DNA from: Diphasiastrum complanatum
Lineage: Eukaryota > Streptophyta > Lycopodiopsida > Lycopodiales > Lycopodiaceae
Direction of reading: 5' to 3'
Length of the DNA: 64,000 bases
NCBI GenBank assembly: GCA_029204225.1
Contig: MU831998.1
Location: forward strand, 1-64,000
Positions 46,363 to 57,179 of the stretch are shown one piece after another. Position 1 is the stretch's first letter; every line of letters begins with the position of its first letter. The notes beneath the pieces are model-generated. The model was not told the DNA's origin. It was given only the letters and a program-made list of their open reading frames with translations, and did not search any database. The translations under genes were made by a program, and so were the position numbers.

Positions 46363-47490
46363 CTGCATCAACAAGGGCAATTTGAATATTGAGGAGGTGA
46401 CACTCATAAAAAAGCTCTTTTTTTTTTCTTCAATAAGATAACTTTGATAGCTACATATGAATGGAGGTGTAGTTTAAAGGACGATTAAGATTGTACAGGA
46501 TCACACACATTCTAGGTTCCTTCCGTAACAATTTACATGACTTCATTTGTGCAAAAACTATAAAAGAAAAATGATGGTGTGAGAAAGAAGGGATAGCAAT
46601 ATACATATACGTGTTTCAACGTCAGCATTCACCAGGATATTGAACTTGAGTTACAACAACAGTCGCCATAGGCGCATAACGATATAATAATGTTTTCATT
46701 TCTTATAGCTTATGGACCATAAACATTAGTATCATGGATAAGCGGATTTACCTTAAGTCTAGGAAGCCTATCTTTGTAAATTGCTTCACAGTCTAAAAAT
46801 GTGTTGCCAAGGGAGTATTTTTAAGCACCTCACTATAACTTCCATACCTTGGCTAGCTATGCTTGCTCGCCTCACCGTTTCCAACTTTTTGCTTTTTAGC
46901 ATAAATGTCTTTGAATCCATTCAAAAGATGAAGACTGAATGGTTTTGCACCATTGACAACATCCTGAGGCTGAGCTCCTCATCCATGTTTCTAGATTAGG
47001 CTATCCCATAATTGCATATCTATTTCATGCAATCATGTTACAGGGTTTTCTAGATCCTAACAATCATGATATCTCATATCCTGGCAAATCTATAATCTGT
47101 CTATAATGGAGATGATCTTCATCGGGATGGTTGAGGCACATCTTTGAAATTTGTCCAAAGACAGATTGTTTATCACCAATGAACCAAAATATCTCTTCAC
47201 ATTCTGAGCTACCATTGAGAAGGCAAAGCATCAAAGGAAGTAATACTTTTCTTTCTTTGCCAATAAAAAAATTTAATTGACTTAATCCAATAGCTAGATT
47301 GCTGTAGTGATTGAAACATTAGAAGATTTCAAGCATGCACAACAGTCCACATCATCTAAAGAAGGTACATGTAGAGACTTCATAATAGTGCAAACATAAC
47401 GCTCAAAAGTCATCAGTAGCAGGCCCTCACGTACAAAAGGATACTACCCATGCTTCAAATATACCACCATTGAGGAGATTGGATCTACAC
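46363..47490. other. GH95 intron part, unassigned
   Basis: Start (3' side) of the 16.8-kb intron. Short frames only (46,781-46,999). No element signature until the LINE RT begins at about 47,490. Confidence 0.35.
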
Positions 47491-48930
47491 ACAATATTGG
47501 AGCTTGGATCTTTTTGCCCGCCGATCTCCATATCAGGACTGAGTATGCCACCACTTTATATACTCTACCTGCTGACACCCCAATTGTTATCTCTCCTCGT
47601 CCCTCTGAGTTTTCGTTCTTCACTACTGATATGGTTCTTCTAGCCATTAAGAAGTTAAGAACTCGTCGAGCCCGTGACATAGATGACCTAGAATCTGAAC
47701 TCCTCCATGCTCCCACACTGGCACCGGTGCTATCCACTCTCCTTAACCAAGCAGTTATTCACGGTTTTCCCTGTTCCTGGTGTACTAATATCATCCACCC
47801 CATACATAAGAGCGGGGATCCCATGAAACCTGATAATTACCATACTATCATGATCGGACATATCATTGCTAAGCTCTATGGCACCATTCTACAGTCAACA
47901 GTGAGTACAGAGGCTGAGGCTCGTAGACTTCATGCTTTGGAACAGGCTGGTTATCGGACACATTACTCTACTACAGACCACATCCTTACACTCCGATCTA
48001 TCATTGAGCAGGCCAGACACAGACGAGAGCGAGTTTACTGTTGCTTTGTGGACTTTAGGAAAGCTTTTGACTCAATTCCATGCCATTTACTCATCCAGGG
48101 CACTTAGGCTTTTCTACGAATACCATTTGGCAGTGATGGCATTATATGAGAGAGTTTTGGGTTGTTTCCGAGACACATCAGGCATTTCTGACCTAGTATG
48201 GAGCACCATTGGGGTGAAACAGGGATGTTCCCTTTCACCTCGCTTTTTGGCCTACATATTGATGAGCTTGAGACAGTTATCAGACAGGATGGTGGGATCG
48301 GCTGTAATCTAGGTGACATACTTATTGCTATACTGCTATATGATGACGATGTGGCTTTAGTCTGATCGACTAGAGAGGGACTCCAGAGACATTTGGACAG
48401 CCTACACACTTTTTGCACCCGCTGGGGATTGAGGGTGAATATATCAAAGACCAAAGTGATGGTCTTCAATACTTCCAGAGCCTTCATGCACCGTCAGGAG
48501 ATTTTCCTTGATGGTCAGCCCTTGGAGATTGTTTCATCTTATACTTATTTGGGTGTGCTATTCAATGGTCCGACTTTTAGTATGCGGCAGGCAGCCTTAG
48601 ACCGACTTGAGAAGGGTCATCCTTCCCTTGTCCAGCTTGAGAGATTTTGTTTAGGAGTTACATTCATGATGCTCCCAGTAAGTGTTGTCTCTTCAACACT
48701 ATAGTTACTCCTACAACATTATATATATGCGGCAGGGGCTTGGTGTACAGGTCTTACCTCCTCGAATTGGTCTTGTATATCTTGATCCAAGCCACATCAG
48801 ATTATCACTGCTGAGTTTGTTGTTCCTCCTATTTTAGTGGATGCCCTTTTTAGGCTCATTATATATATCCAGAGAGTATTGACTCTCCCTTTTGACAGAT
48901 ATTCCTACCTTGCAGCCACATCCTCGAGAA
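47490..48930 (+). mobile_element. LINE ORF2 fragment, truncated by a copia LTR
   Basis: Reverse transcriptase of the same LINE family as 54.9-60 kb. 47,514-48,107 is open: SPRPSEFSFFTTDMVLLAIK, then WCTNIIHPIHKSGDP (RT-0/1), HYSTTDHILTLRSIIEQARH and CCFVDFRKAFDSIP (motif A Asp). A frameshift follows; ISDLVWSTIGVKQGCSLSP is motif B; motif C reads LLYDDDVAL (48,333-48,360) instead of YADD; then FCTRWGLRVNISKTKVMVFN and SSYTYLGVLFNGPTFSMRQA. It ends abruptly at 48,933 where TGTTAGG of a copia LTR starts. No 3' tail. Confidence 0.9.
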
Positions 48931-48933
48931 TAC

Positions 48934-49341
48934 TGTTAGGAATTAATGGTTAATTAATTAATTGTAGAGTCCAGCCTGCGTGCTAGAAGGCCTATTTCAA
49001 TTTTGAGTATAGGTACTATCTATTTTTAGTATAGGTACCTAAGTTAGTACCAAATTTGCTAGAATAGTATAGAAATCTATTTTAACTAAGATAGCATAGA
49101 TTTCTATTGTTAAGACTTCATAATTAGCATTCCAATTGCTATTGTAGAAGGAAAGCTTTTGCTTTTGAGTATGGGCAGTCTCTATAAGAGCAAATAGGCG
49201 CCCTCCTCCATTGTTATCTCAGTTTTCTGTTTATGAAGCATAGCTTCTTGCAGTCTCTCTTCTTCAGATTGTGATTGATGTTTTGCGTGAGTACTAATAA
49301 GATTAGTCTACTCCGATTTGTGAATCACTACGATTCTAACA
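48934..49341 (+). repeat. Copia 5' LTR, 408 bp
   Basis: TGTTAGGAATTAATGG at the start and GATTCTAACA at the end give inverted ends TGTTAG/CTAACA. TATA-like CTCTATAAGAGC at about 49,182. The body repeats GTATAGGTAC(T/C) twice (49,006-49,034) and TAGAAATCTATT/TAGATTTCTATT twice. Confidence 0.93.
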
Positions 49342-49354
49342 TGGTATCAAAGCC

Positions 49355-50060
49355 AGCTCATTAAGATTGGCATCTACGGAAGACAGGATTGGAGAAGTTC
49401 ATCGCAGGCAGTTCTGGTGGAGGCAGCATCTGGCACAAGCACTTAAGAGGGTGGTAGCACCTAAGACAGGTAGGACAGGCAGCAACTGGTGCAGGTCATA
49501 TCTGCAGCAAAGGAGGCAACAGCTGAGATCAGCATCATCTGAGGACAGCAGCAGCTGGTGAAGGCAACAGCTGAGGACGGCAACAACCAGTGCAGGTTCT
49601 ACCTGGGGACAGCAACATCTGCAAAGGTCAAGATCAGATTCGGGACAGGCATCAACTGAGGGAGGTCAGTTCAGAGGTAGCGACCAGAAAGAGCGTTATT
49701 TGAGGAAGTCAAAACCAGGACAGGTCAGATCAGAACCAGACAGGTTCTATCTGGTACAGGCAGGGATCTAACAGGTGTTAACTGAGGGAGGTCAGATCAG
49801 ATTCTGGTCAGCAGATCAGAACCAGACAGGTTCTATCTGGAACAGGCAGCAATCAGACAGGCTGCAACCAGATAGACAGGATCCGGCAGGTGTTATCCAG
49901 ACAGGCAGCAACTAAGGGCGGCAGTATCTGGACAGGTGGTATCCAGGGAAGGTGACAGTTAATAGATTGTTGCATGCAATCATATTCCTAGTAGAAATCC
50001 TATCATTTTTGTACGACAAAGATTGGAAATTTGCATTAATCTGTTTTACCGGAGTCAAGC
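49355..50060 (+). repeat. Repetitive copia leader (ACAGGYAG family)
   Basis: About 600 bp built from loose repeats of GACAGGT, CAGGCAGCAA, CAACTGAGG and TTCTATCTGG; CAGATCAGAACCAGACAGG and the following TTCTATCTGG recur at 49,717 and 49,806. It lies between primer site and gag, where packaging and dimerisation signals are expected. Confidence 0.8.
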
Positions 50061-50135
50061 AAGTTAGATGGACCTAACTACAGTTGTGGAAAATCAAACT
50101 CAAGAATATACTTATGGACAGGGATTATTGGGAAA

Positions 50136-51062
50136 TTGTCACGGGACAAGAGGTTATGGCCCAAAATCTCAATGATCAAGATAGAAGGATCTTTGAGAAA
50201 CGAGCACACCATATCATCAACCGTGAAGGATAAGGTTATTCCTCTGATCAGGAATGCAGTCGGTCCTAAGGATGCATGGGATATTCTTAGGAATACATAT
50301 GAAACGGTGACTAAGTCTCGAGCATTGTTCTTGAATAATAAACTTCATATCTTGATAATGGAATCAAAAGAATCCATTACGGATTCTATTACCAGGGTGA
50401 AGGATCTAAGAGATCAGCTGTCTTCTATAGGGGAAATTGTACTTAAAATTACTCTTGTACAAATTGTTTTGAATAGCTTACCATTTCAATATCAACAATT
50501 TGTTATGACACTAAGTTTGAGAGAGAGATCGCCGACATTCGACGAGCTGAATGGTTTGCTACTTCAAGAAGAGTTACGAAGACAAAACTTGATGTCTAGG
50601 GAAGATTTCAAGGAGTTGGGTTTCTTTACCACAAATCAAGGTAAGAAGGGCAAAAAGGATCAGAAGGAGAAAGGCAAGGACAATACGCAAAAAGGAGACA
50701 GTTCCAAATCCAATCCAAAAAGAAATGGTAATTGTAACATTTGTGGTAAATATGGTCATTTTGCGTTTGAGTGCAGGAAAAAGAAGGCCATACAGAAGAA
50801 GAAGAAGCAATCATGCAACTTCATTGAAGACGAAGGCGAAAGTGAAGTTGTGGGATGCTATGAGTTATTCTCAGCTTCAACATCAAAATATTCTAAAAAC
50901 TGTTGGTATATTGATTCTGGAGCAACGCAACATATAACACCACATCGTGAGTGGTTTACACAATTTGATGATAGTGGTGTAAATTCACATGTAAGCTTGG
51001 AGACGATTCTTCTTACGACATCAAAGGTAGAGGTACACGATACAACAACATTGAAATTATGA
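50136..51062 (+). pseudogene. Copia gag-protease
   Basis: 308 codons. UBN2-type gag core: GPKDAWDILRNTYETVTKSR, NKLHILIMESKESITDSITR and VLNSLPFQYQQFV; basic linker with KKGKKDQKEKGKD; zinc knuckle CNICGKYGHFAFEC; protease WYIDSGATQHITPHREWF. The upstream gag start is in other frames (shift near 50,130) and the protease is cut short, so no polyprotein can be made. Confidence 0.93.
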
Positions 51063-51230
51063 GTAACAAAAGCATCCATGTATGATTCATCTTTCAACTA
51101 ACATAAATACGAATGATACTCATAATCCAAAATACATTGATTAGCCTCATGAGCAGTTACAAAAGGTAGATCAGGCTCATCGCCTTTAAGACAAACCATA
51201 GAGCCATCATACCGTTATCCCTTACCTCGG

Positions 51231-51617
51231 ATGGACGACTTAATGGACCGATTGAATGGTGCAAAGTATTTCACCAAATTAGATCTTAGGTTGGGGTACC
51301 ATCAAATAAGAATTCACGAAGGGGATGTTTCCAAAACTAGTTTACATTCTAGGTATGGCCACTACGAATTTTCAGTTTTACCCTTTGGTCTAACTAATGC
51401 CCCGGAAACCTTCCAACAGATCATGAACGATATTCTTCGTCCATATCTAGGGAAGTTTCTCGTGGTATTTTTGGATGACATTCTGATTTATAGTAACGCT
51501 CTTGAGGAGCATGAGGTGCATTTGGGTACAGTCTTAGACAATCTGAGGCAGGCAAAATTTTATGCTAAGGACAAGACTCAAGTACTTGGGACATATCGTT
51601 TCCGATTGAGGTCTTGA
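51231..51617 (+). pseudogene. Gypsy reverse transcriptase
   Basis: [20 protein letters not shown] with the motif A Asp, [20 protein letters not shown] (motif B), [18 protein letters not shown] (motif C) and FYAKDKTQV. The next expected segment (LGHVIS..G) is garbled and the frame stops at 51,617. Confidence 0.95.
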
Positions 51618-51660
51618 GATCGACTACGATAAGATCCCGAAAGTTCGTGATTGGCCTATA

Positions 51661-52330
51661 TTGAAAACCATTAGCGAAGTTAAATCTTTTTTGGATTTCA
51701 CAGGTTTTTTCCAAAAATTCATTAAAGACTATGCCTTACTTGCATTGCCTCTAACGAATCTTCTTAAGGGAGTGAAGAAAGCCAAAAGAAAAACTAAAAA
51801 GGGTAATAAGAAGAAAGCCGGAAGGCGTTCGAAAATCAGTCCACCTATTACTTGGACCGATGAACTTAATCAAAGCTTCGAGGCTTTGGAGATGTTAGTG
51901 TCTACAGCCCCTATCTTACACATAGTGGACCCTAGCAGACCTTTCCTGGTGGAAACTGATGCTAGTGACTATGCGGTGGGTGCAGTCCTTCACCAGGATG
52001 GTAGACCTGTGGCTGTCAAAAGCAAGAAGTTGGACCTAGCTCAAAGTAGATATTCTACTTATGAGAAGGAACTTTTTGCTGTCATCCATGCGTTAAACAT
52101 CTGGAGACATTATTTGTACGGATCTAAATTCATGGTTATGACGGATCATGAGTCTCTTAAGTATATCTGTGATGCTTCGGACCTTAGGGGCCCATTGGTC
52201 GGAACTCATTCAGGAGTTCGAATTCGACATTAAGTACCGTCGAGGTACGTCGAATTGTGTCGCTGATGCTTTGAGCCGAATTGGAGAGGTTAATCAGTTA
52301 TGCTTTGTTGAGTTCCAATCCAAGTTGTAT
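51661..52330 (+). pseudogene. Gypsy RT thumb and RNase H
   Basis: EVKSFLDFTGFFQKFIKDYA, then a lysine-rich insertion (KKAKRKTKKGNKKKAGRRSK) before WTDELNQSFEAL; RNase H FLVETDASDYAVGAVLHQDG, STYEKELFAVIHALNIWRHY, TDHESLKYI and, after a frameshift at about 52,190, FDIKYRRGTSNCVADALSRI. The RNase H acidic residues at TDAS, E of YEKEL and D of TDHES are kept. Confidence 0.94.
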
Positions 52331-52421
52331 CTTTCTCTGCGAGAACTTTGTTGGACCGATGAGTTTTTCGGTCATATTTGGCAAGAAGTCCTCGCAGGAA
52401 GCCCTATTGTGAGAAATAATC

Positions 52422-53400
52422 TTGGAAAGCAGGATTCCAAGAAGTCTCGCGAAGAGAAGATACTTGTTGATTATTCCATTAGGAATTGTTTGCTTTTCCG
52501 TAGAGAAAAAGTTTGTGCCAGATATCGCGGACACAAGGGCCCAAATCTTGCACGAGTGCCACGATAGCCCCAGCGCGGGACACCCTGGTTTACAGAGGAC
52601 ACTTGACCTTGTTAAGAGAGAATCTTATTGGCCAAAAATGAAAGGTCATGTCGAGGCATATGTTCAAAAGTGTGAACAGTGCCAAGTAAATAAAGCAGAA
52701 AGACTCAAAGCAACAGGTCTGTTACATCCGTCAGAAATTCCCGATAAGAAGTGGGAAAGTATTTCCATGGATTTTGTGGTCAGACTTCCCAAGTCTGGGA
52801 AGGGTCACGATGCCATTTGGGTAGTAATTGACAGGCTTACCAAGATGGTGCAATTTATTCCAACAAAAACCATTATCAAAGCTTCGGAACTTACTCAACT
52901 CTTCGTTGAAAAGTTGGTCAGGTTGTATGGTTTGCCGAACGATATTGTTAGTGATCGTGATTTAAAATCAATGCCTTGAGATCCAAAAACAATGAGAAAA
53001 ATGCTATTTTTAGCTCCTACTTAGGAAGTCTTTGAAAGACTGGAAACTACTTTAAGTCTATCGTCTATGGATCACCCAGAAGCCGATGGTCAGACTGAAC
53101 GTGTCAACCAATCGATGGAAGATATGCTTCGCGCATATGTTCCTAGCTGACAATCAAATTGGAAAAAGTGCCTCCCAATGGTTGAGTTCGCATACAATAA
53201 TATGAAGCATTCTACCACGGGCTTTAGTCCTTTTATGCTCTTGTATGGCTTTCAGCCTCGTTCCCCTATCTCCGTTGGACTCAAAGGCCTCAAGATGCAA
53301 GCTGCAGCGGAGTTCTTGCATGATATGCAGGAAATGTTGTAGGCGGCTAGGGAAAGCATTGGATCGGCTCGGGATCGAGCCCAATACTATGCTAACAGAA
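52422..53400 (+). pseudogene. Gypsy integrase
   Basis: Zinc-binding HHCC domain: HECHDSPSAGHPG, then CEQCQVNK. Catalytic core: SISMDFVVRLPKSG (first Asp), LYGLPNDIVSDRD (second Asp), a stop at 52,977, then HPEADGQTERVNQS (Glu). Downstream WKKCLPMVEFAYNNMKHSTT, GFSPFMLLYG and RDRAQYYANRSR. Three stops interrupt it. All catalytic residues are still readable. Confidence 0.93.
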
Positions 53401-53704
53401 GCCGCCTCGAGAATTTGAGATCGGTGATTGGGTGTATCTTAGAATCCCAAAAGACTCTAAGACACTTCGAACGGGGAAATGTCCGAAGTTATCTCCATGT
53501 TTTAGCGGTCCTTTCAAAGTCCTTAACAAGATTGGTAGGGCTGTGTATAGACTATAACTCCCTATTGGAACTAAGGTTCATCTTGTATTCCATGTTAGTC
53601 GTTTAAAGGAACGACTTGGTGGAAAAGATAACTTTGATTCCCACAGATGATCTAGTGCTATTGGAGGATTTGACTGCTTTTGTACCCCATGAACCACAGA
53701 TAGG

Positions 53705-53848
53705 ATCATGGATACCCGACGTCATCAGCTGAGAAATCGTTTGTTTTCTGAACATCTGATTCGTTGGAAAGGTAAGTCAGATGATGAGGACACCTGGGAG
53801 AGGGAAGACGATTTGAGACTTAGATTCCCTGGTTTTTTCCCATAGAAG
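53705..53848 (+). pseudogene. Chromodomain at integrase C-terminus
   Basis: Too short for an ORF scan. Reads RHQLRNRLFSEHLIRWKGKS, then DDEDTWEREDDLRLRFPGF and a stop at 53,846. LIRWKG....DTWE...DL is the chromodomain core with two aromatic positions (W of RWKG, W of DTWE); the first cage aromatic is replaced. Confidence 0.88.
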
Positions 53849-53870
53849 GAAGTTTTTATGGGGGAGGGAA

Positions 53871-54640
53871 TGTTATGTACCATAACGGTACGCCCTTCAG
53901 TGACGGCCTCGCAAGGGGCATGACGTAAGTCTGGCGTTATCGACATGTTTGGTCACCTGTCGTCGGCAGGACCGTGCTTGATGGGACCCACTATGCTATG
54001 CCTATATAGTGGTGGGGTTTCCCTCTTTCCATTCACTCGGTCTACCCGGGAGTTGGTGGATGGAGAGCACGTGCATGAGCCAGGATGTATCTCCAGGTCA
54101 GGAGATGTATGCTAGGGAGAGCTGAGTGCGATGGCTGGTGGTATGGGACGCCAGTTATCATAGGAGGCTCAACAGGGCATGACTATGTCGATAGCTCCAG
54201 TGCATGGGAGTGGGTCGGTTGTGACCCTATGGATGGGCGGATATGGTGCGTCGTCACTAGTATGGGGTGTGCGAAACCTTCAAGGCATTCGGAGATCTTA
54301 GGGAGTTGTAACTCTCTCTCTCAGGTCCCACTGTACACTCCAATCAGTGGACACTTCACAGTTACTTTCGTTGATATGTACTTATTCTCCACCTGGCCCA
54401 GGTTGTGGCCATTGGTACTTTTTTTGTAGTTCTCTGTTATACCTGGCCCGGGTTGTGGGCTTATTTCACTTCTGCTTTGTTCTACTTTCATTCGGCATTT
54501 TATGGCCCCGTCCTCCTATGGATGATGCTCCCACTATTGCTTGTCCATATTTTCTTTTTGGTCTTAACATCTATCTGTAGCAAGATGACGAACCAACGAG
54601 TTGTTCCTAGTGATCACCAAGCAGCGATGGTGTCTTTCCT
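53871..54640 (+). repeat. Gypsy 3' LTR (end approximate)
   Basis: TGTTATGTACCATAACGG after the purine tract GGGGGAGGGAA. TATA-like GCCTATATAGTGG at 54,000-54,012. GTACCATAACGGTAC contains an inverted repeat (GTACC...GGTAC). The 3' end is not defined by a partner LTR; around 54,640 is estimated. Confidence 0.75.
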
Positions 54641-54971
54641 CTGAGGCACTTGAGCTATGAACGTTGAGCTAATCAAACTTCAAAGCTTAGCAACTAACTT
54701 TGAGCAATTCAGTTAGCAGTCCATCGCACTTCAAGATTGATCCTGGGCACACCATTAACTACTGGTTTTGAGCATGTTTTTAGCTATACTCAATCACTGT
54801 TCCAATTGTGCCATCGTTGAGCCAGATCTTTCTTTGAGCAAACTCATTAGTTGTTGGGCTCTGAGATTTTAAGTCATTAGTCACCAATCATCTCTCTTTG
54901 GAAAATCGAGCCCTCACGGAAGAAGGCCAGCCCTCGCTCCACCTCTCCACGGGCCAGCCCTCCACGGCCTA

Positions 54972-56000
54972 ATGGGCCTCCTGCTGACTTGGTGTCCTCC
55001 CCTGCTGAAGTGGCACCCTCCCTTGCCACGTCCCCTGCTGAGATGGCAGCTGATGTGGACTGCGGCTGTTGCCTGGGCAGCCGTACCTGCTGTACTTGCA
55101 GTTGTTGTACCGGATCCTATACCGGATGTACCTACAACTGTACCTGCGGTTGAATCTGTGGCGGTAGTTCAATCTGCTCCTACGGTCCATGCCGGCTCTT
55201 TCTCTGAGCCCATCCTCCTCACACCGATCAGCGCTAACTCCTCACTCCTCAAGGCACCACTACCCACAGCAAACATCCCATATACGCCCTCTAAATCCAC
55301 TGAACTTTTTTCCTCCTGGCAGATTGACCAAATCAAGGCAGATTTTCAGATTTTGTGGCAAGAAATCTCACAGCTGAAAGGAACGGCTGCCTCTCTGCTC
55401 AACGACAAGAATATGTTGTAGTCTAAAGTTGCATCACTCGAACAATCCATCGGAACCAAGCAAGTTGCAGTTTCGGAGTCCACCACCAATATGCTAAGGG
55501 AGCTAGAAACCAAGATTGAGAAACAGCAAGAAGAGGCCCTCTCTTGGGCATCCGTTTTGAAAAAGGGCATCAAACCAAGCACGCCTATCTCCTCGGTTAT
55601 CTCAACCACCATATCGGAAGAGAAATCTCGATACCAAAAAGGCCACAACATTAGAGTTCGTGGGATTCCAGATACACAGGATGCCTTGGCTGAAGCCAAA
55701 CGCTTTCTCGACACCACTCTCGGGCACAAGACAGATGGACTAGATACCGCATGGAGGACCGCTCGAGATGCAACCACACTCATTATCCGTTTCACCTCTC
55801 TAGAGGGTTGTTGAGATGCTTTGCGATACAGAGCTAAGTTACGTGGTACCACTATCTATATGGACGATGACCTTACATATATCCAGGTGGAGGAGAGGCG
55901 TAAGGCCTTTCAGGTAGCCCGTGAGTCTGGCAAACGAGTCATTTACCGCGATGGACGAGAGCGCTTTCTTGATAGTGCTCCTAGCAACTCCCAATGCTAG
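54972..56000 (+). pseudogene. LINE ORF1
   Basis: Pro/Ala/Val-rich N-terminal part to 55,300, coiled-coil-like segment (QIDQIKADFQILWQEISQLK, a TAG at about 55,420, then LRELETKIEKQQEEALSWAS), then HNIRVRGIPDTQDALAEAKR, DAWRT-type linker, TLIIRFTSLEGC, a TGA at 55,812, RGTTIYMDDDLTYIQVEERR and KRVIYRDGRERF. RNA-binding chaperone of the L1 ORF1 type (coiled coil, RRM-like, C-terminal domain). Two stops. Confidence 0.85.
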
Positions 56001-56049
56001 GTATTTGGGGTCCCCGGGTTCGGGAGTGCCCCGGGGCCCCATCCACACC

Positions 56050-56965
56050 ATCTCCGGATTGGAGTATGGAACTGTGATGGTATACACTCATCTTCCATAG
56101 CTGGCGATCTGATTGATTTCATCACTGGAAGAGATCTATTGTTTTTTATGGAGACTCACGAGAGTCAGGAGAGAGGATTACCTATTTTTCCAGGGTACAG
56201 ATGGGATTCCGTATTCAGGCCTGAGACTAGATCAGCTAGTGGTCGGGGATCCGGAGGGGTTGCATGCCTATACAGAGTCTCTTCACTCGAGCATCGAGTT
56301 CATCAGACATGACGAGCATGCACGCTATATCTGGATTCATATTGTTGGACAGGACATTGGTTTGGACAGGGACCTCTTTGTGGCGGCTTGTTACTTTCCT
56401 CCAGAGTCTTCATCCTTTGCAGAGGGCACAGGTTCACCATACCTTGATTTGTCACCTGATATTATCAGATTTGCAGAGGGAGGGCATATTTTCCTCACTG
56501 GGGATTTTAATGCTCGAACCTCCTCATGACACTCCGAGTTTTATGACATCACCGACCAGCTCCGCATTCATGCTCTTGACAACGACGAGGTGGGAGTTAC
56601 CAGGGTTTCAGAGGACAGCTTGGGACCTATTACCCCCTATGGTGAGCATTTGTTGCAGTTTGGAGAGGCACATGAGTTAGCCATTTACAATGGTCTAACT
56701 TGCTGGCCAGATTCTGAGGGAACTTGGTTTCTTGGCTATCAACGAAGTAGGCAACTATTTCCTTATCATCCTGTGAAGCTGAGTATAAATCTCTTATAAC
56801 TTGTCATCCTCATAGTGGCGGACATAGTGTTGTGGACTATCTCATGGAATCACCGTCCTCCATACCTCTCATCTCTGATTTTCACATCTCCCCCACCACT
56901 CTCTCTGATCACTCCTTTCTCTCCTTCGCTATCGGCCACCTCCCACCCCCTCAGTTAGCCTCGCA
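56050..56965 (+). pseudogene. LINE apurinic-type endonuclease
   Basis: Split over frames. RIGVWNCDGI and LLFFMETHESQERG carry the N and E of the active site; SASGRGSGGVACLY is the S.GSGG block; then IFLTGDFNARTSS (the D and N of GDFNA) and, at about 56,850-56,930, DFHISPTTLSDHSFLSF with the terminal SDH. It nicks target DNA for target-primed reverse transcription. At least three frameshifts and stops. Confidence 0.88.
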
Positions 56966-57179
56966 TCCCCTGCTTACCCGGGCACCCAGGTATACATTCA
57001 GCTCTTTATACGCACCAGTCTATCAGTAAATTCTTACCTCCCTACTCCATTCGTTTCCGCACGATAGTACACTCGAGACTCAAGCAGCTTTCCTTAGCAC
57101 CTCTCTTCATGCTGCTGCTTCTCTAGCTTTTCCTTCTAAGGCCCATAAAGGCAAACACACACGTCCCTCGTCGCTACAC

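Larger units (their letters stand above)
48934..51070 (+). mobile_element. Copia element: 5' LTR, leader, gag and protease only
   Basis: LTR 48,934-49,341, primer site TGGTATCAAAGCC at 49,342-49,354, a long repetitive leader, gag with knuckle and the protease motif; homology stops near 51,060-51,200 where a gypsy RT begins. Gag starts before 50,136 in other frames (LDGPNYS at about 50,070, then NILMDRDYWEIVTG), so there are frameshifts. It inserted into the LINE RT, and is antisense to GH95. Confidence 0.9.
51200..54640 (+). mobile_element. Ty3/gypsy chromovirus, 5'-truncated, with 3' LTR
   Basis: Order: RT (51,215-51,617), RNase H (51,661-52,233), integrase (52,422-53,400), chromodomain (53,705-53,845), then a GGGGGAGGGAA purine tract and LTR from 53,871. 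Gag, protease and the RT fingers are missing; copia gag sequence abuts its 5' side at about 51,070-51,200. Frameshifts near 51,617, 52,190, 52,560 and stops at 52,977, 53,147 and 53,340 disable it. The chromodomain places it among chromoviruses, whose integrase uses it to direct insertion to heterochromatin. It is antisense to GH95 in the 16.8-kb intron. Confidence 0.92.
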
